Positions 28,284-36,887 of a DNA stretch of 64,000 nucleotides are shown here, piece by piece. Under the pieces are notes generated by a model. That model ran no database searches and was not told the DNA's origin. It saw only the letters and a list, made by a program, of their open reading frames with translations. The position numbers and the translations under genes are program-made. Numbering within the stretch: position 1 is the stretch's first letter; each line of letters starts with the position of its first letter. The DNA comes from JAGQPD01 sp020426865 (lineage in GTDB: Bacteria > Planctomycetota > Planctomycetia > Pirellulales > Pirellulaceae), in NCBI GenBank assembly GCA_041399065.1, contig JAWKTN010000008.1:186001-250000 (forward strand), in the 5' to 3' direction.

Positions 28284-29969
28284 TCAATGTCGAGTATCGG
28301 ATAGTATTTCCAATATTATCTCGCGATCGGATTCATCAACGACACCGTCATTGTTCGCATCTGGACTCTTCGGCAACTTCTTCTTTAGTTTTAAGACGTC
28401 ACTTCGGTTCGGACGCACAGTTGAGCTGGTTGCGCTAGTAACTGAATTTGGTGCTGCGGACTGCACAAAGTCGCCGCGTTCCTGATTCCAGATGTTATAG
28501 TCGCGGACGTCGATGAGTCCATCACTATTGGCATCCCCCTCAGCGCGCGAGGCACACGTGTCGAGTTGATACTTGTACTTATTCCAAATGTCAAAATCGA
28601 GGTTGTCAACAACGCCATCGAGATTGAAATCTGCTTTGTACAATTTGTCACCAGTGTCTCCAAAATGATCATACCAGACAGTATAATCGGCTACATTAAC
28701 CTCTTGGTCGTTATTGCCGTCACCGCCAACAATATTCCTTACGAGATCATTGGCGAAAGCGGCTGGCCTCTTGCCAAAGTTGTCCGACCAAATCCCGTAG
28801 TCGGCTGCGTTAACTGCACCGTCCAGATTATAGTCACCTTCAGCAAACTGATAACGTGACCTAATACTACCGTTTTCGATGCAGATCCCTGCGTCTAATA
28901 GGGTGTCGTACACGTCTTGGACTACAAGCTTTATCGTATGGGTCCCGGCTGGTACGACGATCGTTCTCGTGAATAGACTGGTGAGGCCACCAAATTCCGC
29001 ATCGTATCGCATTGCTAGTGGGATATGATGTCGCGAGGACTGTAGGACCGACGGAATTGGTGCCGTGTCGTTCTCGCGAAATAGATTACACGATTTGTAT
29101 CCTTCAATATCGAAGGGGACGCTAGCCGTTTGTTGTGTTTGCGGGTTTGTGGCAGTCAAGGTTGCGATGTTAATACCACGAAATGTATCTGTAGCGCCTT
29201 GCGGCGGATCGATGACAATGGCAAAGCTGTCATTGTAATCTACGTTTTCTGACCGAGTAAACCATGGGTGCTCATCTGTCCCATATACCAGTGAGACTGA
29301 CAGGACGGTTGGGTAGGGACAGTGAACTTGAAATTGGAGGACGGATGCGTCACCTCCTAGCGGGTTCTCTGTAGGGAAAACTAACCGTTCGAAGTCTTTG
29401 TCAACAGTAGCTGCACCTCCTGGAGAATCGTCAAATTCCGAGGACACTTCACCATCGGCAGTCTGAAGGTCGTAGAAATTAACTCCGTTATTGGGACCTT
29501 GCATTCCAATGCCAAACCCACTTAGAGGGGCAGGATTTAGACTTTCATCGGATACGCCCGTGCTTAGGCAGACGCCCACCGATTGTTTGATCGAGTTATC
29601 TGGATTTCGGACGATCTCGAATACGCCACCGCCATCGTAGGCAACTTGAAGTGCAGGGTTGGAAAAGTTGTTTTCCGGAGGCAATGGTGTATTGAATTCG
29701 ATACTACCGTTCACAAACATGCCAATGCTCAATGGCTCGCTTGTCGTTACCGAATTGTTGAAGTTTAGGTACTCAGTTGTTGCAGAATTGGGGACGTAAG
29801 TGAGACCATTCGAAGTGTCAATTAAAGGTTCTGCCAATTCGTCAAACGTAAACTCGGAAAACTGCAACAGATCCTGGCTGTTGACAATTGTAAGGAAGGG
29901 CTACGCGATGGCGGATGTCGACAGAGGTACTAACAGAATCAATGTGCTTTGAAGTAGTCGTCGAAACAT
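28284..29969 (-). pseudogene. Choice-of-anchor-L/dockerin protein with in-frame stop at the signal-peptide end
   Basis: The ATG at 29969 follows AAAGGAGT at good spacing and starts the signal peptide MFRRLLQSTLILLVPLSTSAIA, then TAG at 29901-29903, then the same frame continues PFLTIVNSQDLLQFSEF for 538 more codons. A single CAG to TAG change would explain it, since A-I-A/Q is a typical cleavage site. The body matches the protein at 23639: VCLSTGVSD, FGIGMQGPNNGVNFY, VSLVYGTDEHPWF and VQDVYDTLLDAGICI, followed by dockerin-like loops DYNLDGAVNAADYGIW, DGNNDQEVNVADYTVW, DFNLDGVVDNLDFDIW, DANSDGLIDVRDYNIW and DANNDGVVDESD. It is probably broken for export unless the stop is read through or is a sequence error. 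Confidence 0.82.
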
Positions 29970-30459
29970 TGCAGGTGACTCCTTTTGTTTTGGATCAGCG
30001 GGAATGGTGAAATGAACTCGTTTGAACCGACAGAATCGCACAGCAGTGACCGTCTCTCCTTTCCCACCGGACCAGCGCACTCTGACAAATAGCCAAATGT
30101 TATGCGACCGACGACATGAATCGGTTGGCCAGCTGGACGTTTTTCGGCGGTTAATCTTAAGGGAGTCACAGTGCCTTTCCGACGCTGAGAATGCATGTTT
30201 GCTCATCACTCTAGACCAGCTTCTGTGGTAAGCTTAGGGGCAACTAACGTGCCAGACCTACTTCTTTCGCCTGAAGAGCGACTTCCCCGTTCAGGCCATG
30301 CTCAATTCCTGTCAGTGTCGCCTGTCGTGATGTGACACAACGACACTGTGTGTGCTGAACAGCGACACGGAGGTATGTCTCCAGTGTCCGTGACCATGTG
30401 TATAACAACAAGAGGCTCCGTTGCCGGGGAATATTAGTCAAGAAAGCGGGGAATAGGAA
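29970..30459. other. Intergenic stretch with no recognised gene
   Basis: 490 bases between the broken anchor-L gene and the right inverted repeat. The bases just before 29969 carry the ribosome binding site (AAAGGAGT on the minus strand) and presumably the promoter. No coding frame with a ribosome binding site and protein-like content was found. Confidence 0.4.
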
Positions 30460-30527
30460 CCCGCTGCATGGGGTCAGCCCCGAATGGCACTACATGCCGT
30501 AAGTGTTTTAGTGACGCGGGTTTGCGC
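30460..30527 (-). repeat. 68-bp inverted repeat, right copy
   Basis: Reverse complement of 26592-26659 with about seven mismatches. It lies about 260 bases upstream of the IS4-family transposase remnant, so it could also be related to that element's end. Confidence 0.85.
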
Positions 30528-30785
30528 TGGGGCGTCCGCCGGGCGTGCCGGGCGACGAGCGCGCACTTTGGGCACCCAATCAACACTATGACGCATTAGC
30601 GTTACTACGGTTGCCGGCGGTTCGCCGCGCTGGATCTCGCTTAGGCTGCGTGTCTCCGCTTGCAAGTTTTGTCCTTCACGGTAGATTGATCTTGATTTTC
30701 TGACGGTCCTTGACGTAATGTCATTGGGCGTGAACTACATAGGGCCGTCCTTGGCGATCGAAAGGTTTTGTTCAAGGAGGGTCCT

Positions 30786-31334
30786 ATGTCTTTTTCAAAG
30801 CCATCGTTTCCGTATCGTTTTCAAGTCATCCTCAATGCTCTGGTCTCGTCCGATAGTGTCGCATTTTCGGACATTTTGAGCCAAGAGCAAATTGCGGAAG
30901 TTTGCGATCGGCATGACGTGAAATGTGGCAAGTCCACAATCGATACACCCGCGATAACGCTGTGGGGGTTTCTTTCACAAGTTATCCAAAAAGGGGAGCA
31001 ACGGTCTTGCCTAACGGCTGTCCTCTTAACTCAAGTGCTCCGAAGGGATTGGGCAATTACAGGGTCGCAATGTCAAGGTTGTTGACGGCACAACCGTGAC
31101 GATGCCCGACACGGAGGCGAATCAAGAGAAGTATCCACAGCAAGCAGGACACGAACCTGGCCTCGGATCCCCGATCGCACGCCTGGTGGGTTGTTTTTCC
31201 ATGGCCACCGGTATGTTGCAGAGAATGGCCATGGGACCTTACCAAGGCAAGCAGACTGGGGAAACGGCACTGCTGCGGCAAATCATGAACTTGTTTCAAG
31301 CTGGCGACATCGCGCTGGTCAACAAGTTGTTCGA
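30786..31334 (+). pseudogene. IS4-family transposase remnant
   Basis: The ATG at 30786 follows AAGGAGGG. The first frame reads MSFSKPSFPYRFQ, then SDILSQEQIAEVCDRHDV and TPAITLWGFLSQVIQKGEQRSCL, a typical planctomycete IS4-type N-terminus. Near 31020-31060 the reading shifts frame and, from memory of the family, some 70 residues are missing. The second frame (31063-31334) holds the first catalytic Asp in VVDGTTVTMPDT, then GLGSPIARLVGCFSMATGM and GKQTGETALLRQI. It stops at 31335 where repeat cluster E begins, so the rest of the DDE domain is gone. Inactive. Confidence 0.82.
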
Positions 31335-31727
31335 CGAGACGAGTATCAGACACCCTACTTCGAGTATTCGTCGGCTGCTATGACGAGGGCACCCGGAGAC
31401 GAGTATCAGACACCCTACTTCGAGTATTCGTCGGCTGCTATGACGAGGGCACCCGAGTATCAGACACCCTACTTCGAGTATGCCCTACTTCGAGTATGGG
31501 CCAGGCGTGCATCTGGATGGGACGAGTATCAGACACCCGACGAGTATCAGACGACGAGTATCAGACACCCTACTTCGAGTATGCCCTACTTCGAGTATGG
31601 GCCAGGCGTGCATCTGGATGGGACGAGTATCAGACACCCGACGAGTATCAGACACCCGACGAGTATCAGACACCCTACTTTGAGTATTCTATTTTGAGTA
31701 TTCCCGACTCGAGTATTCGTCGGTTGC
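31335..31727. repeat. Repeat cluster E (largest GAGTATCAGACACCC cluster)
   Basis: About nine GAGTATCAGACACCC units over 393 bases. Sub-blocks repeat inside it: the CACCCTACTTCGAGTATTCG-TCGGCTGCTATGACGAGGG block occurs twice at 31341-31455, and the block with GGCCAGGCGTGCATCTGG occurs twice (31499 and 31600). The right half equals cluster C. It interrupts the IS4-family transposase at its left edge. Confidence 0.92.
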
Positions 31728-31924
31728 TATGACGAGGGTACGTGCGGATTTAGTTGGTTATGTAGCAGAATGCCGGCTGTTCATGTCGCCGTCACGTAGT
31801 GACGCAGAGTAGGCGAATGAGGGGACTTGTGCCGGAATGGTCGCAAGGTCACGATCGCCATTGCGTGAGAGATGCAAGCGAACGGACCGGTCCTATGCAG
31901 CCCGGTTGGTCAGCGTTCGAAAGC
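31728..31924. repeat. Structured ~200-bp module, copy 2
   Basis: Near-identical to 26255-26452, with the same CGTCAC-GTA-GTGACG hairpin (31790-31804) and GGACCGGTCC (31884-31893). It ends 30 bases from the stop codon of the RAYT-like gene (31954), as a 3'-end recognition region of that gene's element would. Confidence 0.85.
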
Positions 31925-31953
31925 AAGCTGGCGGCACTTCCTGCCGTTGCGGT

Positions 31954-33084
31954 CTATCCAAAAGCAGCGCGGCAATTTGGCTGGCCCTGGAACCAACGGC
32001 GACCGGTCGCGGCAGCCCGTTCGGCCACCGTCGCGGCCGCTCCGACGACCTTGCCAAACATCGTGTCAAAGTCCTGAACCATCTCACCCCAGAGTTCCGT
32101 GTTGATTCCTAGCCGTTCTAAGATCGGCGCAAGATGGCTCGGGATCGAACCCTTCTTCTCCAGAACCACACGCCCGGTCGCGTCGAGTAGCTCCAGATAC
32201 TTCGTGAAACTGATCGGTAATATTCCCCTATCGGAAGGTCGTAGTCCCGACTTTGACTGTAGGTCGTAGGCGGTGTCGCCATTGCTGCTTTCGTCCAGCG
32301 TCAATTCGCACAGCCACGCATCCGCAAGCTGGGCAGTCGTCGCGGCCGGCTCATTGGAATTGGCGACCACAGCAGCATCGGCGGCGGCAGCGTCAGCGTC
32401 AGCTTCTGCAACGGTAGGGCTTGCTTCCTGTTGCTGCTGCTGAAAAGCTTGGATTCGGCAATAGGCGGAGGTGTACTGCGAATTCTCCGGAGTGGTCGCT
32501 TCGCCAGCTCGGATCTGGTTGAGATCGACGTAGATGCCGCAGACCAGGATCGCTGCTTCGTCGACGAGATTGCGGCATTCAAAACGCCCTTCCCAGAAGT
32601 GGCCCGTCACACCGTCTTCACGATTACAGCGGCGCGCAATGTGTTCATTAATGGATGCCATATAAACCGACGGATCGGCCAACCGCACACGAAGCTCCTC
32701 CACTCGTTCAGGATCGGACATTTCTGCGGCAATGTCTTCCTCGGTGAACTCCTGCGGTTTGCCATCTTTGCTCTTGACCAGATGCGTTATGGTAAGCCAG
32801 CGGCGGACCACCTCTTCCGGCGTCCAGGTTGCCGCAATGTCCGGGCGGTTGCGGATAATATTGTGGTTGTGATTCGCCAGAATGGCATGAAAGGCAAGCT
32901 CGATTGCGAACAACGTCGCACATTCCTGCTGAAAACTAATGATCCAATCGCGCCGGTAGCTAAAGTCCTTTCCGGTGAGCGGGTCGACGCCACAGAGCCT
33001 AGTGCGGCGTACACAGCGTGTCCAACAGTGATAGACGCCAATTTCGTGCGGATTCACGATATCGCTACGCGGTGATGCGGCCAT
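31954..33084 (-). CDS. Y1/RAYT-like transposase (IS200-like, planctomycete type)
   Basis: A 376-residue protein. The ATG at 33084 has a strong AGGAGG site six bases upstream; the longer frame is not needed. VYHCWTRCVRRTRLCGVD, ILANHNHNIIRNRPD (the His-x-His of HUH nucleases, residues 72 and 74), GHFWEGRFECRNLVDEAA and CGIYVDLNQIRAG are the hallmarks of REP-associated tyrosine transposases and their large planctomycete relatives. A Tyr in NSQYTSAYCRI follows. The C-terminal 130 residues are Ala/Gln-rich and less conserved. These enzymes cut single-stranded DNA at hairpins and move short repeats. It lies next to module copy 2 and the largest repeat cluster, which makes it the best local candidate for mobilising them. 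Confidence 0.85.
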   Translation of the reverse strand: MAASPRSDIVNPHEIGVYHCWTRCVRRTRLCGVDPLTGKDFSYRRDWIISFQQECATLFAIELAFHAILANHNHNIIRNRPDIAATWTPEEVVRRWLTITHLVKSKDGKPQEFTEEDIAAEMSDPERVEELRVRLADPSVYMASINEHIARRCNREDGVTGHFWEGRFECRNLVDEAAILVCGIYVDLNQIRAGEATTPENSQYTSAYCRIQAFQQQQQEASPTVAEADADAAAADAAVVANSNEPAATTAQLADAWLCELTLDESSNGDTAYDLQSKSGLRPSDRGILPISFTKYLELLDATGRVVLEKKGSIPSHLAPILERLGINTELWGEMVQDFDTMFGKVVGAAATVAERAAATGRRWFQGQPNCRAAFG

Positions 33085-33428
33085 AGTATCCTCCTGGCTG
33101 CTTGATCTCGACGCGTGCCGAAGCATGCATGTGTGTCCATTACGCCTAAGTGTATACATGTCTCAATGGAAGACAAGTGCCCAGACCACAAAATCGACAA
33201 AAAAGTTTTTTCCTCCGTGTGGATGTCATCTGCATGACGTGGTAGCTAAACGGACACACCAACGGGTCAACACCCAACTTGGCCACACGCATATCGTCGA
33301 ACTCCTGGGCGCGCCAAGCGGCCGGGAAGATGGCTCGCCGAGCGCGACTCGCAAACGGTAGGGACCGGCCCGCCTCACTTGTCGCTTGCCGCCAGCAGCG
33401 GCGGTGGTAGCGAGGCAGTCGGCGTTGT
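33085..33428. other. Upstream region of the RAYT-like gene
   Basis: 344 bases without a convincing gene. It carries the AGGAGG site for the RAYT-like gene at its left end and presumably its promoter. No GAGTATCAGAC unit was seen here. Confidence 0.4.
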
Positions 33429-33472
33429 TCTTAGGGTGTCTGGCGTTGTCTCTGGCGTTGTCCCTGTGCCGG
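33429..33472. repeat. Variant repeat with duplicated GACAACGCCAGA word
   Basis: On the minus strand GGACAACGCCAGAGACAACG then CCAGACACCCTAAG: a duplicated 12-base word ending in the ACACCCTA core. A sister copy with word GGACAGCGCCAGA is at 36888-36926. It forms the end of the small secreted-protein gene (QRQRQRQTP). Confidence 0.7.
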
Positions 33473-33652
33473 TATCTCGAGCGTCGCGTACGACTTGATC
33501 TCGACCGGGGCCACATCGGGCAATATCACCCTTTTCATCGGGACGGTGACTTGCCCATGCGCAATGGTTGAACATAGGCAACACGTCCACACAGATGCGA
33601 TGAACAGTATTCGTCGGCAACCGCGTTTGACACGTTTCTTAATCTCATGCAT
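33431..33652 (-). CDS. Small secreted protein, C-terminus made of repeat sequence
   Basis: A 73-residue frame: basic N-terminus MHEIKKRVKRGCRR, a hydrophobic signal (ILFIASVWTCCLCSTIAHG, cleavage before QVTV), a short mature part VPMKRVILPDVAPVEIKSY, then QRQRQRQTP encoded by the variant repeat at 33429. The start at 33652 follows a G-rich ribosome-binding region. The end in repeat sequence suggests the original gene was longer and was cut by the repeat. It lies 111 bases downstream of the porin gene on the same strand. No family recognised. Confidence 0.55.
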   Translation of the reverse strand: MHEIKKRVKRGCRRILFIASVWTCCLCSTIAHGQVTVPMKRVILPDVAPVEIKSYATLEIPAQGQRQRQRQTP

Positions 33653-33763
33653 ACCGGCCCCCCCTTGTGGCTCAACTTAACCCAAACGGACGTGCCGGTG
33701 CAAGCCGCTTCGATACGATTTGGCGGTCTGGCTCCACCGGTTCGGTAGGCCGATTCCAATGCG

Positions 33764-35269
33764 TCAGAACTCGGCCTGGAACTGGGTCCGAAAGAGCGTT
33801 CCCTGATCGCCGACCAGGATGTCGCTGGTGTTGTTATTCAGCGGACTGCCGTCGAGCCAGGTAACGTCCCAGGAGAACTTCATCTTGTAGGTATCGAGGG
33901 GATACCAATTGAAACCGACGGCGAATTCCGAGGCGTCGCCGAACAGACCATTGACGTGCGAGTATCGGAAGTTCGTGTCGAGTCTGCGTGGGATAAGGAA
34001 TCGCCCGGCTTCCACGTAAGACCCCCGCTGAAAGAGGTCATTAAACGGCAAACTACCGTCCCCCCGCAACTCCTCGATCCAGCGGAGAAAGACCTCGGAA
34101 TTGATGCTCCATCCGCGCCATTTCACGGCCGCGTCGAGGCCATAAAAGAAGACATTGAAGTCCGAAAACGTGATCCCGGGCGCCAAAGCCCCGGGATCTG
34201 TCAAAGGCGTGCCGTCTGTTAACCGAATAAAGTCGGTCTCCGATAGCGGCGTGCCCGGGACGTCGGCGGCATTCGGCGAAAAGACGAAGGAATGACCAAG
34301 GCGTACCAACGGGTCACATGTCCCTTCGTAATCGACGATATGCGAACCGTAATCCCCCAACGGATCGAAGTAGTTGTCGATGGCAAAGGTCAACCGCTTG
34401 TCCGTGCCCGAATTGGGGATATTGGCGGTGTTATAACCGTTGCCCACCATGACTTCATAGTGTCCATTCTCACCAATACGGCCAACGCCAAAGAGGCCGA
34501 CCGTCCGATCGGGGCGGAAGAAATCATTGGCCATCGGGCGGTCAACAAACCGCGTGCGTCGCGCCGTAAGTAACCATTGCCGACTGCCGGGGACCTTGCG
34601 CTTACCCATCTGCAATTGAAAACGATCGTTGAACTCCCAGCCCCACCAGTAGTCGAAAAAGTCGACCGCATGTCCTCCGTCCGTATCACCGTCGAGATGC
34701 ACGAAGTACTTCAATCGCGGGTCGACGGCAAAGCCCGAAAGAACCAGGCGAGCGCGCTCGATGTCGAACGCGTTGCGACTGCGGACAGCGCGCGTGACGC
34801 CTGCGTTGTCGGTCCAGGAATTCACGTCACGGGCAAAACCGTGGTGACGGAGCTGCGTCCAACCATTCACTCTCAATTCAAAGGGATTCCGCTCCGGACA
34901 GAACGGCGCAATCACGATTCCGCCGTCGTAGTCGGGATAGTAATCGACCGCGTGGAATTTGGGAACGTCGCTTTTGTCTTCACAGGTGGGCCGACACTCC
35001 TCGGCGACGACTGGCAATCGCCAAAGCCGTGGCCCGCAATTGCCCTCTCCCTTACGATCGACAGGCCCGTAGATGGAGTCGCGCGCCTCGAGCAAGCCTC
35101 GCAATTCTTCCAGCTCAACCGCTTGCGCATCAAGGCGGTCCTGCAAACGGTTGAGGTCGGCAGCGTGGGAGGCATCCTCCCCCTGAGATACCGAACCAAG
35201 GATCACGCCTACCAGTGCGGCAACGACGAATGCCAAAATAGGTCGCACATCAACACTCCCGGCCCGCAC
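33764..35269 (-). CDS. Phosphate-selective-porin-like outer membrane porin (OprO/OprP type)
   Basis: A 501-residue protein with a signal peptide (ILAFVVAALVGVILGSVSQGE), a short coiled coil (LNRLQDRLDAQAVELEELRG) as in many planctomycete porins, and a beta-barrel ending in Phe (QFQAEF). Family features include VNGWTQLRHHGF, IERARLVLSGFAVDPRLKYFVHLD, WGWEFNDRFQLQMGKRKVPG and TARRTRFVDRPMANDFFRPDRTVG. It should form a diffusion channel in the outer membrane; the preferred solute is unknown. A small secreted-protein gene follows. The upstream 257 bases to the PEP-utilising fragment hold no recognised gene. Confidence 0.88.
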   Translation of the reverse strand: MRAGSVDVRPILAFVVAALVGVILGSVSQGEDASHAADLNRLQDRLDAQAVELEELRGLLEARDSIYGPVDRKGEGNCGPRLWRLPVVAEECRPTCEDKSDVPKFHAVDYYPDYDGGIVIAPFCPERNPFELRVNGWTQLRHHGFARDVNSWTDNAGVTRAVRSRNAFDIERARLVLSGFAVDPRLKYFVHLDGDTDGGHAVDFFDYWWGWEFNDRFQLQMGKRKVPGSRQWLLTARRTRFVDRPMANDFFRPDRTVGLFGVGRIGENGHYEVMVGNGYNTANIPNSGTDKRLTFAIDNYFDPLGDYGSHIVDYEGTCDPLVRLGHSFVFSPNAADVPGTPLSETDFIRLTDGTPLTDPGALAPGITFSDFNVFFYGLDAAVKWRGWSINSEVFLRWIEELRGDGSLPFNDLFQRGSYVEAGRFLIPRRLDTNFRYSHVNGLFGDASEFAVGFNWYPLDTYKMKFSWDVTWLDGSPLNNNTSDILVGDQGTLFRTQFQAEF

Positions 35270-35526
35270 CGCTCCTCAACGACATTACCGCTTCTGGGAA
35301 TATCGGTGCGATTACGCGGAATGTGATGAAATTCCGATTCGCTTCGGGCATATCACGAGCGTAATGCGCATTACTCTCCGTTAGGAAGGGATCTTCCGGC
35401 CAGCGAAACTTTGCCGATGTTGCGGGTTGTAGGGACGGTTGCGACGCCGGAGTCGAGAGTCGCTCTGGGAGGCTTCCGTCATCGTCCGTTTTTTCATGTG
35501 TCTGCGCCAAACTGGCCCGAAGTCTT

Positions 35527-36354
35527 CTACGACCTGGATCCCTTTGGCGCATGCTGGTCGAGCCCCAATGGCTGGGTGGCAATATGTCCCGACGCGCCGT
35601 CGATGTGCACAATCGTTCCCTCGGGAAGCAGTCGCTGAGCGTGCGCTAGTCGCACCACCGGAACTCCCAATTGCCGAGCGACGACGGCTACGTGAGATAG
35701 CATTCCGCCATACTCGGCAATCACACCAGCAACCGTTGGCAGGTGTGATAGCAGCGACGTTTCCAATGATTGACTGACAACGATCCACGGGATATCCCGC
35801 GCCTGACCCAGTTCGTTACGCAACCAACGTTCCGCCTCCGACGTTGACCATCGAGCCAAGACCCAAGCTGGATGATGTTGGTCGAGATACGTACGGTCAA
35901 GAAAGTCACCGGCACGGTCTGCAGACGGCCCGGCGTTTCGTTGGATGCAACTCCGTTGATCCTGGTCGCCGTAGGTGGCGCTCGCCAATTCCCACTCGTT
36001 GTCGCCACGATGGCCAAATCGACCGAGAAATTCATCCCAGGTCCACTTCCCATCGGCGACAAACCGCAGGCCCGACGCGGCCGACACCGGCCAAGCGACC
36101 GAATTATTAAGCAATTGCGCGGTGATGTGGCTCGCCGCGGACGATTCGCCGACGAACTTTCCGATTTGTCGTTCCAGCTCGGATGCCGCCATGGCGGCAT
36201 GCACCGCCCATCCCAACGTTTCGGCGGCAAGAGGGCGAATGACGAAGTCGGCGATCTGGTTGGATAACACCATCAACTCGATCGCGTCCATTCGTTGCGT
36301 CAACTTGAAGCGATGTGCTGCGAGCCAATCATCGAAATCTTTGAGGACGCGCTG
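35527..36354 (-). pseudogene. C-terminal remnant of a PEP-utilising enzyme
   Basis: 275 codons open from 36354 to the stop at 35527, with no real start. The end holds the swivelling phosphohistidine domain of PEP synthase/PPDK-type enzymes: GVIAEYGGMLSHVAVVARQL (His is the phosphorylated residue), GVPVVRLAHAQRLLPEGTIV and IDGASGHI. The N-terminal ATP-grasp part is missing. The frame is cut by a stop at 36355-36357, directly beside the ACTCGAGTATCAG edge of repeat cluster F, the same kind of junction that cuts the IS66 gene. It is probably inactive. Confidence 0.8.
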
Positions 36355-36358
36355 TTAA

Positions 36359-36435
36359 CTCGAGTATCAGACACCCTAATTTGAGTATTCGAGTATTTCA
36401 GACGAGTATTTCAGACACCCTACTTTGAGTATTTT
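36359..36435. repeat. Repeat cluster F (GAGTATCAGACACCC family)
   Basis: ACTCGAGTATCAGACACCC at the left edge, then TTTGAGTATTCGAGTATTTC and a final unit ACGAGTATTTCAGACACCC with TTTGAGTAT. Some units carry an extra TT in GAGTATTTCAGAC. It sits at the left end of the long element, copy 2, just as cluster A does for copy 1. Confidence 0.9.
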
Positions 36436-36887
36436 GTCCAGTTGCTCGGCTTGGTCGAGGGATCCATTCTGTTCCGGGTGTCGCGGATGTGCCCGTTTAC
36501 CGATCGTCGGTTTTTGGTCATTGTGCACAATGCTTTGTGGTTCGAGGTATTCGGACTAGGCAAAGTCGGGAAAGGCCCATTGAGGTCCAAATTATAGACT
36601 CTCCATTTACCTCTTCGTAGACTCTCCATTTACCTCGTCCTGCTGCCAAACAACGCAGCGCATCCGCTGGTTGGGCATTTTCTCGTCTTGGCGATTGCCA
36701 GGGACATAGATAGCTCCGGCCGATCCCCCGGCCGATGAGTAAACCATCGACACCCGAACCGAGGTCGCACGCCATAAGACCAGGGATCGGCGGAGCGATT
36801 CACGGCGCCCCGCCAAAACAGTCAGGCTTCATGACTTCCACATTGCGAAACGATTACCCAAACAAGTAGCGCGTCTGCTGGCTGGCG
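36436..36887. repeat. Long interspersed element, copy 2
   Basis: Direct repeat of 22909-23305, from TGTCCAGTTGCTCGG to CTGCTGGCTGGCG. Relative to copy 1 it has an internal duplication of AGACTCTCCATTTACCTC (around 36594-36636) and an extra segment with CAACGCAGCGCATCCGCTGG. Flanking sequence differs on both sides, so this is a dispersed element, not a single local duplication. Confidence 0.85.

Noticed and set aside
31335..31727. CRISPR array
   Set aside because: Repeats of 15-18 bases without regular unique spacers, nested block duplications and no cas genes nearby do not fit a CRISPR.
34182..34199. Hairpin CCCGGG...CCCGGG inside the porin region as a terminator
   Set aside because: It lies within the porin coding sequence, is not followed by T residues and is explained by codon content.
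35250..35526. A gene between the porin and the PEP-utilising fragment
   Set aside because: The frame overlaps the coding end of the fragment and has low-complexity, Arg/Ser-rich residues typical of a non-coding frame.
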